From: Rhodococcus pseudokoreensis
Lineage (GTDB): Bacteria; Actinomycetota; Actinomycetes; Mycobacteriales; Mycobacteriaceae
Assembly: GCF_017068395.1 (NCBI RefSeq)
Contig: NZ_CP070619.1
Span: forward strand, 7,068,001-7,132,000
Length of the DNA stretch: 64,000 bases
Reading direction: 5' to 3'
The translations under genes were made by a program, and so were the position numbers. Under the pieces are notes generated by a model that was not told the DNA's origin, did no database searches, and saw nothing but the letters and a program-made list of their open reading frames with translations. Position 1 is the first letter of the stretch. Each line of letters opens with the position of its first letter. Below are positions 45,563 to 55,154 of this stretch, one piece after another.

Positions 45563-46396
45563 TCACCGGCGGTGAACCGACAGCTTTTGGGAAGAACGAG
45601 GTTTGCCAAAAAATTGGGTTGGCTGAAGATCGAACGAGTCGTCGCCCAGCTCTCCTGCGTGTTCTACGAGTATCCCATCCCGTGTATCAAGGTTGATCGA
45701 ATGAAATATCCATATTGAGTAGTGTGAGGAGTGGGTGCGAGAAAACGAAATTTCGCCAGCTGTAACGAAAAATTGAGGCTCTGGGGCTCTGGTTCCTTTA
45801 ACCTCAATGTATAGCGTTGGCTCGGCGTCGTTCTGAATCTGGATATCAAATCCGGGATTATTATGAGGCATTCGCTCGACTAGCGAGTTAGGGAACCGGC
45901 GGCATGCTTCCTCGACGGCCAAGGACATCGCCAACTGATCGACTGCGATTGTCGCGGCTGGGTCTGCATAGACGTAAGCGGTGCTTGCGACATGAAAGTA
46001 CTGCCCGGATCGGCAGATGTCGTCGAAAGAATTTTGGTCGATCACGCGAACGCCGGGCTGAAAGTAGAACCCTACCGATTTGCGATTGTTCGCCTCTGGC
46101 TCTCGATACGTGCGACCTTCCTTGAATTCGACCGGAATCTCGAAGGGTTGGTAGTTGGTAATTGTGCACGAATATCGATCGCCGGTTTGTGAAATCGATC
46201 CGATAATTCCGCTGCCGAGGTAGACGGGTACCTGGGTGGCGCCGCTGGCGCGCCGCCTGCCGCGATAGTAAATAAATGGAACGCCAGGCCTAATCAAATT
46301 CTTGTACTTGTTTGGGAATTGGTAAACTGCCCCGAGTGTGTCGGAGTACTCGTGCTCGGAGAGGTTCACTTCATTTTGTGTGAGAACGAGTGGCAT
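45563..46396 (-). CDS. DUF3883-type restriction endonuclease-like protein
   Basis: A 277-residue protein with a strong AGGAGG site 8 bases before ATG 46396. The C-terminal domain has NPGFDIQIQND then LYIEVKGT (Asp184, Glu198, Lys200), the DUF3883 form of the D...ExK nuclease core. The N-terminal part (about 10-100: FIYYRGRRR, VYLGSGIIGSI) resembles an EVE/PUA-like base-recognition domain. Such architecture is usual in modification-sensing or methylase-paired nucleases. It follows the cytosine methyltransferase gene by 47 bases on the same strand, so the pair looks like a type II-like restriction-modification unit. Confidence 0.82.
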   Translation of the reverse strand: MPLVLTQNEVNLSEHEYSDTLGAVYQFPNKYKNLIRPGVPFIYYRGRRRASGATQVPVYLGSGIIGSISQTGDRYSCTITNYQPFEIPVEFKEGRTYREPEANNRKSVGFYFQPGVRVIDQNSFDDICRSGQYFHVASTAYVYADPAATIAVDQLAMSLAVEEACRRFPNSLVERMPHNNPGFDIQIQNDAEPTLYIEVKGTRAPEPQFFVTAGEISFSRTHSSHYSIWIFHSINLDTRDGILVEHAGELGDDSFDLQPTQFFGKPRSSQKLSVHRR

Positions 46397-46443
46397 TGAT
46401 TAACCTCCTGCTCGTGGCACGGATCGCTTGATACTTCTTGTGG

Positions 46444-47517
46444 TTACTGAGTGGTCAAAGTGCTTGCAAGCAGTTTGCCGATTGCATTGCCGAGGGGAAT
46501 TGGAACGGCGTTTCCTATCTGTCGGGCGATTGCAGTCTTTGATCCCACCCATTGATAGTCTTCTGGGAAGCCTTGGAGTCGAGCAGCTTCATAATGGGTG
46601 ATCGCACGATTCTCGGTTGGATGAATATACCGACCCTTTTCAGGTTTGAAGAACTCAGTCCGGATTGTGACTGATGGTCGATCCCACCTCAGGCGGCCCA
46701 TGACATCCCCCGAACCCGTCGTGTGTTTGCGCCAGCAGTCGGACAAAAGGTCATCGGGAATGTCGAACCGATTGCCGCCAGTAGGGATGGTAGCGAATCG
46801 TGCGCGCGACAAGTCGGTGTAGTTGCGCGTGAGGTGCAGCTCGCTTGTCTTGAATGCGCCGGCGAACGTCCGGCCTTGAAATTCAACGAACCGATCGGGA
46901 AGCTCGCGCTGTGAAACAGCGTGTGGTATCCCGGCAAGGGCATCGGCCACCGTCATAGGCGAACCTTCGGATGTGGTAGCGGGCAATCCTGGATCGCGGA
47001 GATCTTTGTGCCAACCGACCACTACGATCCGCTTCCTTGCTTGGGGTGCGCCGTAGTCTGCTGCATTCAGGACATGTGGAGTAAAGCTGTACTCGGCAAG
47101 TTTGCCGCCCTTCTGGGCCGCTGCTTGGAAGAGCTCGAACTCAGGGGAACTGAGGAACTGTGGAACGTTCTCTAACACAAAGTACTGCGGCTGTGCAAGT
47201 CTCACAGTTTCCGCATAGTGGTGCCACATGCGGTTACGTGCGTCGGTAGCGTCTTGCTTCCCGAGCGCGGAGAACCCCTGGCACGGTGGCCCTCCGACCA
47301 CCACATCAACCGCGGGTACGTCCTCATTTACTAGCCAGTCCTCGATCTTGCCTGGATAGACAATGTCACCGAAGGTGGTTCTGTAGGTGGCGGCCGCGGC
47401 AAGGTCCATTTCAACGGCCCGGACTGTGTGAAACCGCTTATCCGACTGATGCAAACCAGCAGTAAGACCGCCTGCGCCAGCGAATAGATCGAGAACCCGG
47501 AAAACCTGCGATGACAT
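46444..47517 (-). CDS. C5-cytosine DNA methyltransferase
   Basis: A 357-residue methylase. Motif I is DLFAGAGGL near the N-terminus, motif IV GGPPCQGFS (catalytic Cys79, counting from MSSQVF), motif VI LENVP, motif VIII QARKRIVVVG, and motif X-like ARQIGNAVPIPLG at the end. All catalytic motifs are intact. I start at ATG 47517 (47523 is also possible); the frame extends to 47667 but that leader is Cys-rich and unlike the family. There is no clear ribosome binding site, so leaderless translation is possible. The target sequence cannot be read from the protein. It probably protects DNA from the DUF3883 nuclease and perhaps from the facing Z1 operon. Confidence 0.92.
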   Translation of the reverse strand: MSSQVFRVLDLFAGAGGLTAGLHQSDKRFHTVRAVEMDLAAAATYRTTFGDIVYPGKIEDWLVNEDVPAVDVVVGGPPCQGFSALGKQDATDARNRMWHHYAETVRLAQPQYFVLENVPQFLSSPEFELFQAAAQKGGKLAEYSFTPHVLNAADYGAPQARKRIVVVGWHKDLRDPGLPATTSEGSPMTVADALAGIPHAVSQRELPDRFVEFQGRTFAGAFKTSELHLTRNYTDLSRARFATIPTGGNRFDIPDDLLSDCWRKHTTGSGDVMGRLRWDRPSVTIRTEFFKPEKGRYIHPTENRAITHYEAARLQGFPEDYQWVGSKTAIARQIGNAVPIPLGNAIGKLLASTLTTQ

Positions 47518-48345
47518 GGGCATGCGGTAACAATAGCGGCATGCACCGACGCAGGTTGAGCACCCACACCGGCGTTCCGTCGGTACGCGCCCGTTTGTTG
47601 GCAAGAGGGCGCTGGAACGTTCGTCCTGGCCACGGGTAACGGCGGGTGCGACGGTTTGTAGGGTCACGCCTGTGGCGCTGACTGGTCTTGGTCGACTATG
47701 CCGTTCATGTGGGTCAGCTCACGTTCAACGGACTTGCGATCACGAACGATGACATTGTCCGTCGAACCTGGATTTTAGATGGCCGTCTAGTGGGTGTCCC
47801 GCAAGTACAGGGCGCGTTTCTCACCCAACTCGGACTTGTTCCGATTGACCGCCGAACACTGTCGGCTGTGCAGCAACCTGGAGATGAACCCGCGTCGCGC
47901 CACGACGGTGATGCAGTTGTGCGCACGCAGCCTCGCCTTTACCGCCCAGGTCACGAGTTCCTGATCGACATGACGAGGTAGGCGTTGGGCATTTTGCCTA
48001 GCCATCACCGCGGGCCTCAATCCGGTCACCATTGGAGACTTTTCCATGCCCATGGACCTGAGTGTTGACCCGATCGTGCGCTAACGCAACGTCGAGTGCC
48101 GGGAGTAGATATTCGGTGCACGGTAATCAAGAAGATCGCCTGTTCGAGTCCACGTCGAGTCGGGACTCTCGCGGACGTTCTGAAACCGTCGTCACGCGCG
48201 ATTGCACAGGGTTAGGAGTCCTTTTCCGCTTGACGATCCAAGTTGTCTCTTCCAAGCGCCCCACCGGACGCGCACCGGAAAAGCATGTCCTCAGACGGAA
48301 GTTGTCGGGCTGCGCTCTGCGTATCGAGATTATGAAGGATCGCAA
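47518..48345. other. Gap without a clear gene
   Basis: The left side should hold the methylase promoter. Frames at 47688-47981 (plus) and 47787-48053 (minus) overlap and neither has a domain I recognise or a good ribosome binding site. A TTCGAGTCC near 48145 resembles a tRNA T-loop, but no matching stem is present. Confidence 0.35.
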
Positions 48346-50223
48346 TTAGTCCGCATTACTCACCAAGCGGTGGAGGACATCTTGTGTCTCTTCGTCCGTC
48401 GAGTAGATGACCGTGCCCACCATCCCGCGAGTGAGGAGCACCTTGTAGACGTTGCGTACCAGTCTGTTGAATCTCACATCGTCGACCCTTTTCGCGTTCC
48501 GCATGTCGGGGTCGCGATTGGCGGAGCGAACAGTTGTGAACTGGCCGTCGCGCCACACGAGATCGGGTCCGAGGATGACGCCATTCCAGTCGTACTCGAA
48601 TCCCTGCGCGGTGTAGACGCAACCGACTTGGTCGAATCCGCCGTCCTCGGTGGCCCACAACGGTGCTGGTGGTGCGGCTCCGACACGTCTGTCACTCTTA
48701 CTGTTCCAGGGCCGTGACCAGTTACCAATCTGGACATCGGCGGGAAGTGAACCGTCCTTGTTCGGGTCACTCCACGGCCAGCAATAGCCGGCCGTCATTC
48801 GGGAGGTGTAGCCGCGCTCTTGTTGCTGTGAGAGGAGATGTTCCAGTTCCTGCGGTGTATCGGCGACGCGAACCGCGAACTGCGGATCGCCTCGCCACGG
48901 GTAGGGTCCACCCTCGACAAGCCCGAGGAGGCGCTTGACCCACAACACGTACTCCTCACTGCCACCGCAACGGAATTGTTCGCCGAGGTGGACGTGCTGC
49001 GTCTCGAGGCCGATCGTCTTGGCGTGACGCTGGATCTGTTCGAGTGAACCCATTTCGCCGGGACGAACCACCTGATGTTCATCCAGGAGGAATACCGGTA
49101 CGCGAGCGGCGGCGATCAGCTCGTCGATCTGGGGGCGGTCGGTTCGCAGTTCCGCCTTGGTGTACCGGTCAACGGACGTTTCACGGATGCGGTGGGCCTC
49201 GTCCAGCACAAGCACGTCGAGCCCGTTGCGGTCTGCGGTCATGAACTGGTTGAAGTACTTGAACATCTTCTGCACTCGAGGGGCGCGTGCGCCGGCCACC
49301 TTGCGGAGAGTCTGCGTGAATGATCGGGACCCGGTTGCGTGCAGGACCGTTCGGCCACGTCGAGCGAGTTCACCGACGAGTGACAGCGCGATCACACTCT
49401 TGCCGCTTCCCGGCCCTCCGGTGACCACGATGATGCGTTTTCCGTCGTTGGCCCGCGCCTGTTCGACGGAATGCAAGACCAGGTCGACCGCGAGCTGCTG
49501 CTCGCCTAGCAGATGGAACTGTGGTCGGTCGCGGACTTCGGCGGCTGCAACTTTGAGGAGCTGTTGGGAGGGCGCAACCGCGGAGCGGATCAGGGTGTCG
49601 CCCGCGGTGTGGCCCGTCGTGGCGGACAAACGCGTCTTGAGAAACGTGAGCATGTCGCCCCGGTCCGCTGCGGTGAAGAGCCGCGCGGTGGTGGTTGCAG
49701 GAAAGGCTCGCAAATCCGCAACTGCACCCGGATCTGTGGCGTTGTGGAGGTACGCGATTCCTGCGAGCGCGTCAGGCTGGTCGGCGAGGGTTTTTGCGAA
49801 GTCGGCGAGGTACTCACAGTAGGCCTTCACTTGCGCAACGGGGTGCAGCTTCGGCCCGCCAGGCATGCCGGGTACTTCGACGAGTTCCGCGCTGTTCTCG
49901 TAACGATAGGCTGTAGACCACTGTTTGAGTTCGACTACGACGTACGACGGCGCGCCTGTTTCCGGATGGGTGCCGGCGAGCACGACGTCTGCTCGCTGCG
50001 AAGTCAGCGGAAGGTGGTACTCGACAAGCATCTCCACGCCACCCAGACCTGCGTCGGCTAAGTCGCGGGCCAAGACCGGAAGACTGCGGCTCCAGGACTT
50101 CTGCTCGGCTTCGCTGGCACGGTGGCCGGTCCTGAACAGCATTTGTTCCAGTAGCTGTTCAGCCAGGGACTCGGGATGAGCCATGCCGACAATTCGGTCG
50201 GCAGAGGTACGAAGCAAGGTCAC
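48346..50223 (-). CDS. DUF2075 nuclease-helicase (Schlafen group 3-like)
   Basis: About 625 residues from GTG 50223; an ATG at 50184 is possible, and the longest frame begins at 50316. The N-terminal part carries a nuclease-like core, QRADVVLAG (Asp79) and YVVVELKQW (Glu98, Lys100). The helicase part has Walker A GGPGSGKS (259-266) and Walker B LDVLVLDEAHRI, followed by FLLDEHQVVRPGEMG and the C-terminal QVGCVYTAQGFEYDWNGVIL typical of DUF2075 proteins. The combination is that of a DNA/RNA-processing defence effector. It is followed on the same strand, upstream, by a MazG-like gene 488 bases away. Confidence 0.85.
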   Translation of the reverse strand: MTLLRTSADRIVGMAHPESLAEQLLEQMLFRTGHRASEAEQKSWSRSLPVLARDLADAGLGGVEMLVEYHLPLTSQRADVVLAGTHPETGAPSYVVVELKQWSTAYRYENSAELVEVPGMPGGPKLHPVAQVKAYCEYLADFAKTLADQPDALAGIAYLHNATDPGAVADLRAFPATTTARLFTAADRGDMLTFLKTRLSATTGHTAGDTLIRSAVAPSQQLLKVAAAEVRDRPQFHLLGEQQLAVDLVLHSVEQARANDGKRIIVVTGGPGSGKSVIALSLVGELARRGRTVLHATGSRSFTQTLRKVAGARAPRVQKMFKYFNQFMTADRNGLDVLVLDEAHRIRETSVDRYTKAELRTDRPQIDELIAAARVPVFLLDEHQVVRPGEMGSLEQIQRHAKTIGLETQHVHLGEQFRCGGSEEYVLWVKRLLGLVEGGPYPWRGDPQFAVRVADTPQELEHLLSQQQERGYTSRMTAGYCWPWSDPNKDGSLPADVQIGNWSRPWNSKSDRRVGAAPPAPLWATEDGGFDQVGCVYTAQGFEYDWNGVILGPDLVWRDGQFTTVRSANRDPDMRNAKRVDDVRFNRLVRNVYKVLLTRGMVGTVIYSTDEETQDVLHRLVSNAD

Positions 50224-50711
50224 AGTGGGGTCCCCCGGGCAGCACGAATCCAGTCGTGCGGGTGGGGGCATGTCCGTAGCTGCGAATCGCAGCGGAAGTC
50301 CGTCGGGCCGCAACACTCAGATTAGCTGAGTTGCATCGGCGGCTCGTGCAGCGGTGTGCCATGTCAGCCGAAGGACCCGCGAAGTCCCAGGAGTGGCTGC
50401 TTCCACCAATTGGCTGCCAACACGCCACGTTCGGACGAAAGTGTCAATCTCTGTCTCGGACGCGGCTCGCGGTGGACACAGACCCTGTGGTCAGGGGCGT
50501 TGGGGCCGATACTGTAGGCGACTATCGGACGCCGGGTGGCCTGCCTTCTGTGGGACGCTCGGCGGTGACCAGTTCGACAACACCATCGCTCGCGCCCGCA
50601 CCTCCGACGTTGCTGGCAACTGCCAGGCTGTAGTGGTCGGTGCCGCGGCCCGGACGTAGCCCTATGTCCGCGATTTCTCGCGACCAGCAGGGTGCAGCGC
50701 GACGAGCGACA
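50224..50711. other. Gap without a clear gene
   Basis: The left part is the leader of the DUF2075 gene. Frames of about 100 codons around 50331-50659 on the plus strand overlap each other and show no domain. Nothing else is supported. Confidence 0.35.
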
Positions 50712-51071
50712 TCAGTTTTCCCCCAGTTCTGTGTACTTCGTAGCCCTGCCCCGTGATTTCTCTTCCGGGTACTTCTTGTCGTTCAACTCGACCTTTTTCC
50801 TCACGACTTCGGCGAGGTCGATGTCCAGGACCTCAGCCAGCCGCAGCAGGTAGATGAATACATCGGCGACCTCTTCCTCGACATGCGCACGCGACTTCGC
50901 ATCCTGACCGACTGCTCCGCTTTGCTCGGGAGTCAGCCACTGAAAGATCTCGGTGAGCTCGCCTACTTCGCCGCTGAGTGCCATCACAAGGTTCTTCGGG
51001 GTGTGGAATTGAGACCAGTCTCGGCGCTCGGAGAAGTTCGATACCAGTGACTGGAGATCTTCGATTCCCAT
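50712..51071 (-). CDS. MazG-like nucleotide pyrophosphohydrolase
   Basis: A 119-residue all-helical NTP-pyrophosphatase. The metal-binding signature is GEVGELTE (Glu35, Glu38) and EEEVADVFIYLLRLA (Glu67, Asp70), as in the dCTPase/MazG-like group. It hydrolyses non-canonical or surplus (d)NTPs to monophosphates. No sensor domain is attached. It lies in a defence-like stretch between the DUF2075 helicase and an HNH endonuclease; dNTP-depleting enzymes are known phage-defence effectors, so a role there is possible but unproven. Confidence 0.9.
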   Translation of the reverse strand: MGIEDLQSLVSNFSERRDWSQFHTPKNLVMALSGEVGELTEIFQWLTPEQSGAVGQDAKSRAHVEEEVADVFIYLLRLAEVLDIDLAEVVRKKVELNDKKYPEEKSRGRATKYTELGEN

Positions 51072-51573
51072 GCAGAATTCTTATCACGCTCATCGGTTGA
51101 GCTCGACCGGGCACGACAGGCGGATCTGGGGGCATGCCTCTCCAGGCGATCCCCGCGAGCGAGATGTGAAATCTCCGGAGCTTCGATCGACAAGTGCACG
51201 TCGGCGGCGGACACGCGCTGCGGGCGCAAGACAATCGGCGGACCCGAAAGGATGAGTGCTTTGCAAGGGCGAGGAGTGACGTCGACCCTGACTGTTGTTG
51301 ACGGATGGTCCGCTTCACAACGTACCGTTGCGGAACACGTTCGATCGGTTCTGGCGTTCCGAACCATAGCCACACCAGTGACGTGGTCGCCGACCCGACG
51401 CGGTGTGGGGCGTCGAGCAGCAGTTGCTACCGGATCGTCAGCACCGGCGGAAGCCTTTCGCCCGGGTCGTGACGTCCTGTTGGTCTTCAGGGCGGTCGCC
51501 GGCGTGGATGGCCGATCTAATGCGCCGCCGCATCCGCCTCCACGAAGACTGCAGGCGTTCTGGCGGGGCCGGC
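51072..51573. other. Gap without a clear gene
   Basis: About 500 bases. Overlapping frames exist on both strands, for example from 51252 on the plus strand, but they run into the HNH gene and show no domain. It should include the MazG-like gene's promoter on the left. Confidence 0.35.
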
Positions 51574-52623
51574 TCAGGCCGTGTGCGGCTCGTAGTCGCG
51601 TACCCCGCGCCAGAGAAGTGAGCCGACGGGCAAGGAGGCGAACACCCCTTCCGCCGCGGATGAGGTCCGTCGATACAGCAGCGGGAGCCGCGTAGCGCGT
51701 GCAATCTCTGTGAGGTGTGGTCGCTCGAGCGCTCGGTCGACATGGGCGCGAACCGGGATGCTCGCCGACTTGTCCAGGTTGCACCGGCTGTCTGCCGCGA
51801 CGAGGTTGGCGACACCGTCGATCGGGATCATCGACCACGCCACCACGTGATCAATATGGACGTCGTCGGCCATCCGCCTGTCGCAGTAGAAGCAGAGGTC
51901 GTCCTGGAGGTCACGCAAGGGTTCCACCAGGGACCGCAACGCCGTGCGATCCGTGCCGAACAGGAAGCCGTCCAGGTCTTCCGCGTCGAGTTCAGCGCGG
52001 TTGAAGGCGACGACGTCGTGGGTCCATGCGGTCCGGATGAAGGCGCGAAGTAGTGCGGAGGTGCGGCGCAGGCCCTCCGGTATGCCGGGCCGCAGGGTGA
52101 TCGTGCCGATGCGGTCGACATCGCCCACCGTCATCTTCTTGTGGAAACCCGATGCGTCGAAGAGGAAGTCGTCACGAGTGCCACGATCGCGCACGTGGGG
52201 GACCGTTTGAAGATGCGTGAGCGGCTGTTGCGCGACGGTAAGTCGCAGTGACCGGATGAGTCGTACGTAGTCTGGGTGCTCCGCTTCGCGTGCGGCCTCG
52301 GCGGTTCTCAAATTCTCGGCGGCCAGCTGGATACGAACGTCGGCGATACGGTCCGGTATCGATCGGCCGCTCTTGTTCTGAGACAGCCGGCCACGATCGT
52401 TGAAGACGCGCACCTGAGGCCAGTAGTACGCCACGATTCGATGCGTGATCTCGTTGACAGGCACTGTGAGACTGCCGTCCGGGGCGGCCGTGTTCTCCAC
52501 GCAAATATCGACCAGCGCGAGCAACGTCGCCAACTTGTAGGTCGATTCACGACGCCCGGACTCGAGGAGCTGTACTACGCGACCGGCGACGTCGACTGGG
52601 TCGAGTGGTGTCACTCGCGCCAC
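51574..52623 (-). CDS. HNH endonuclease
   Basis: A 349-residue protein. The HNH nuclease lies near the C-terminus: CFYC (244-247), then HIDHVVAWSM (256-265, with His259 as the likely general base), NLVAADSRCN (273-282). A helical N-terminal 200 residues precede it, possibly for DNA recognition. HNH proteins with such long N-terminal regions are common in bacterial defence islands. Start ATG 52623 is the longest sensible frame. It is not in an obvious operon. Confidence 0.87.
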   Translation of the reverse strand: MARVTPLDPVDVAGRVVQLLESGRRESTYKLATLLALVDICVENTAAPDGSLTVPVNEITHRIVAYYWPQVRVFNDRGRLSQNKSGRSIPDRIADVRIQLAAENLRTAEAAREAEHPDYVRLIRSLRLTVAQQPLTHLQTVPHVRDRGTRDDFLFDASGFHKKMTVGDVDRIGTITLRPGIPEGLRRTSALLRAFIRTAWTHDVVAFNRAELDAEDLDGFLFGTDRTALRSLVEPLRDLQDDLCFYCDRRMADDVHIDHVVAWSMIPIDGVANLVAADSRCNLDKSASIPVRAHVDRALERPHLTEIARATRLPLLYRRTSSAAEGVFASLPVGSLLWRGVRDYEPHTA

Positions 52624-52861
52624 GTTACGTCAGCGGTCGGAGTGATTGGACGGCGGTTGAATTCCGCACTGCTGATTCATGTGCTCGAGAGATACGGTCA
52701 GACAACCGATACCGCGGCGGTGGTATCGGTGTTATCAAATGAGCGGTGAACAAATTGCGATGAGTTCGGTCGCAGTCGGGGGGATGTCGGTTCGGTCGGC
52801 TGAGCCCGTTCGCTTGCCCCACGTTCGGATCCGCACCCACTTCATCGAAGGAACGACTTCC

Positions 52862-53248
52862 ATGACTCAGCCCCAGTACCCGTACGGCGACCAACCTCAG
52901 CAGCCGTATGGGCAGCAGCCCTCGGCGCATCCAGGTCAGAACTTCGGGCCGGGGTCGGCGATGCAACAGCCGGCGGCGTACGGCTACCACCCTGTGACGG
53001 GATTGCCGTACTCGCACAAGACGAAGCTTGCTGCCGGGCTGCTCAGTATCTTCTTCGGGTACTTCGGTGCCGGGCGCTTCTACGCCGGCCACACCGGGCT
53101 GGGGTTCGCGATGCTGATCGTGAACATCGTGCTCACGGTCGTCAGCCTGGGAATGTGGCTCTTCGTCGCGTGGATCTGGCCCGTCATCGATGGCATCGTC
53201 CTCCTCGCAGGCGAACCGAAGGACAAGAACGGACTCCCTCTGAGGTAG
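52862..53248 (+). CDS. TM2-domain membrane protein
   Basis: A 128-residue protein starting ATG 52862. A Pro/Gln/Tyr-rich N-terminal 50 residues (repeats of QPQQPYG) precede the TM2 domain: KTKLAAGLLSIFFGYFGAGRFYAG, the first helix plus the family's GxGRFYxG turn, then GFAMLIVNIVLTVVSLGMWL, and a DG motif in WPVIDGIVLL. Function of TM2 proteins is unclear. A lipoprotein gene starts five bases after the stop. Confidence 0.88.
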   Translation: MTQPQYPYGDQPQQPYGQQPSAHPGQNFGPGSAMQQPAAYGYHPVTGLPYSHKTKLAAGLLSIFFGYFGAGRFYAGHTGLGFAMLIVNIVLTVVSLGMWLFVAWIWPVIDGIVLLAGEPKDKNGLPLR

Positions 53249-53253
53249 TACCG

Positions 53254-53817
53254 ATGATGAAGCATTGTGTTTGGGTTGCCGTGCTTGCGGTCGTACTGAC
53301 CGCGTGCGGTGGCAATACGTCCGCGCCACCGCCCGCAGCTACGGCAACATCGGCGGCCCCTATGCCAACGACGACTGCAGCAGCAATTTCTCCAAGCCCG
53401 ACGGATGCGCCACCACCGGCACCGGTTGTCACGGAAGCCAGCGAGGCAGTGGCGACCCTGGAGCAGGTCGAGGAGGAGCCTTTCGTCGTCGAGTGCTACG
53501 AGGGCACGCCCGGACCGGCTCTGTGGAGCGATGGTACGACGTCCTTCTCTCAGTGGTGTTTCGATCAACTCGGCGGCGAGCGCTATCTCGAAAGCGAACG
53601 GCAAGCCAATGCGTTCGAATGTGACGGCGTCACTTGCCGCAATCCGTACACCGGCGGTTCGTACCCGGACCCGGCAGCGATTGCCTCGGACGTTGAAGAG
53701 CGAAGCCGAGCCGATGCCGAAGCGAGTGGCTGTGCGACCGGAGGCTGCCTCGAGGCATACCGCGCATGCCGCGACGGTCTGGTCAGCGGAGATGGCTGCG
53801 CCTACTGGGGATTCTAA
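53254..53817 (+). CDS. Secreted lipoprotein, cysteine-rich
   Basis: A 187-residue lipoprotein starting ATG 53254. The signal MMKHCVWVAVLAVVLTAC ends in a lipobox (VLTAC), so Cys18 should be lipidated. A Pro/Thr/Ala-rich linker (about 20-65) follows, then a globular domain with about ten cysteines (FVVECYEG, WCFDQLGG, FECDGVTCRNPYTGG, CATGGCLEAYRACRDG), probably disulfide-bonded. No known domain. It is likely co-transcribed with the TM2 gene. Confidence 0.78.
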   Translation: MMKHCVWVAVLAVVLTACGGNTSAPPPAATATSAAPMPTTTAAAISPSPTDAPPPAPVVTEASEAVATLEQVEEEPFVVECYEGTPGPALWSDGTTSFSQWCFDQLGGERYLESERQANAFECDGVTCRNPYTGGSYPDPAAIASDVEERSRADAEASGCATGGCLEAYRACRDGLVSGDGCAYWGF

Positions 53818-53939
53818 GGACTATCTGCGTGGTGGTGCGGTCGGTTGTGGAGAGCGACTCGAGGCGATGCCTGCCATCCTGCTGATGGCGCCGGCTGTAG
53901 CTCACCGACAGGAGGTGATCTTTCGCCCAGGCGACACCC

Positions 53940-55154
53940 TCAGGGGGCGGCGGTCAGCGTCGTGCGGGTCAGGCTGTGCCCCATCCGTTCCCGCTTGGTC
54001 GCGAGGTAGTGAATGTTGTGGTCGTTCGGTGCCATCTCGAGGGGTGTCGTTCCGGCGATCGTGATGCCGGCCGCGGTGAGGCTTGCCGCTTTGGCGGGAT
54101 TGTTGCTGAGCAGGTTGATGCGGTCGATGCGCAGGTCCCGCAGGATCGCGGCGGCGTCGGCGTAGTCGCGGGCGTCGATCGGCAGGCCCAGGTGCAGGTT
54201 CGCGTCGACAGTGTCGAGACCCAGCTGGTCCTGGAGTTGGTAGGCGGCGATCTTCGCGGCCAGTCCGATGCCGCGACCCTCGTGCCCGCGGAGGTAAAGA
54301 ACAACGCCGGCGCCGGCGTCGGCGATCCTCGCCAGCGCGCCGGACAGTTGATCGCCGCAATCGCAGCGCCGCGAGCCCAGGGTGTCGCCGGTGAGGCATT
54401 CGCTGTGGACGCGAGTCAGGGCGGTGGTGCCGGTGGGGTCGCCGAAGACCATGGCCAGGTGTTCGGTTCCGGCGGACGATCGGTACGCGATGGCGGTGAA
54501 GGTGCCGTGGTCGGTGGGGGCGGCAGCCTCGGCGCAACGTTCGATGCTCAGGGTGCGGCGCCGGTAGTTCACCAGCTGTTCGATGGTGACGACCGGGAGG
54601 TCCTCGCGGACCGCGAACGCGCGCACGGCGTCTCCGCGGAGCATGTCGCGTTTGTCTGCGGTGGTGACCTCACAGATCAGCCCGACAGGGGAGAGGCCGG
54701 CAAGGGTGCAGAGGTCGACGGCGGCTTCGGTGTGGCCGGGTCGAGTGAGGACTCCGCCGTCGCGGGCGCGCAGCGGCAAGACGTGGCCGGGCCGGGTGAG
54801 GTCGGTGTCGACCGTCTCCCGGTCGGCGAGGAGGCGGATGGTGCGCGCCCGGTCGGCGGCGCTGATGCCGGTGGAGGTGCCGGTCGCGGCGTCGACGCTG
54901 ACGGTGAAGGCAGTGCCCAGCGGGTCGGTGGGATCGTCGACCATCTGGGGGAGACCGAGGGTGCGGGTTCGTTCGGCGGGCATCGCGACGCAGAAGAAGC
55001 CGGAGGTGTGCCGGAGGAAGTAGGCGGCATCCCGGGTGGTGACGAACTGGGCGGCCATGACGAGATCGGCTTCGTTCTCGCGGGTTTCGTCGTCGAGGAC
55101 GAGGATCGGTTTACCGGCGCGCAGCCGGTCGAGGCACTGCTCGATGGCGTTCAT
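53940..55154 (-). CDS. ribBA: RibBA riboflavin biosynthesis enzyme
   Basis: A 404-residue bifunctional enzyme from ATG 55154. The N-terminal half is 3,4-dihydroxy-2-butanone 4-phosphate synthase (DDETRENEADLVMAA; TSTGISAADRARTI; RPGHVLPLRA). The C-terminal half is GTP cyclohydrolase II, with the zinc-binding ECLTGDTLGSRRCDCGDQL and RGHEGRGIGL. Length is normal. It overlaps the flavin reductase gene by four bases (ATGA), so both are translated together. This looks like a dedicated flavin supply for a flavin-dependent oxygenase rather than the main riboflavin operon; I saw no FMN riboswitch upstream of the pair. Confidence 0.92.
   Translation of the reverse strand: MNAIEQCLDRLRAGKPILVLDDETRENEADLVMAAQFVTTRDAAYFLRHTSGFFCVAMPAERTRTLGLPQMVDDPTDPLGTAFTVSVDAATGTSTGISAADRARTIRLLADRETVDTDLTRPGHVLPLRARDGGVLTRPGHTEAAVDLCTLAGLSPVGLICEVTTADKRDMLRGDAVRAFAVREDLPVVTIEQLVNYRRRTLSIERCAEAAAPTDHGTFTAIAYRSSAGTEHLAMVFGDPTGTTALTRVHSECLTGDTLGSRRCDCGDQLSGALARIADAGAGVVLYLRGHEGRGIGLAAKIAAYQLQDQLGLDTVDANLHLGLPIDARDYADAAAILRDLRIDRINLLSNNPAKAASLTAAGITIAGTTPLEMAPNDHNIHYLATKRERMGHSLTRTTLTAAP

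Noticed and set aside
48120..48170. tRNA-like TTCGAGTCC
   Set aside because: No pairing T-stem, anticodon stem or acceptor stem could be found around it.
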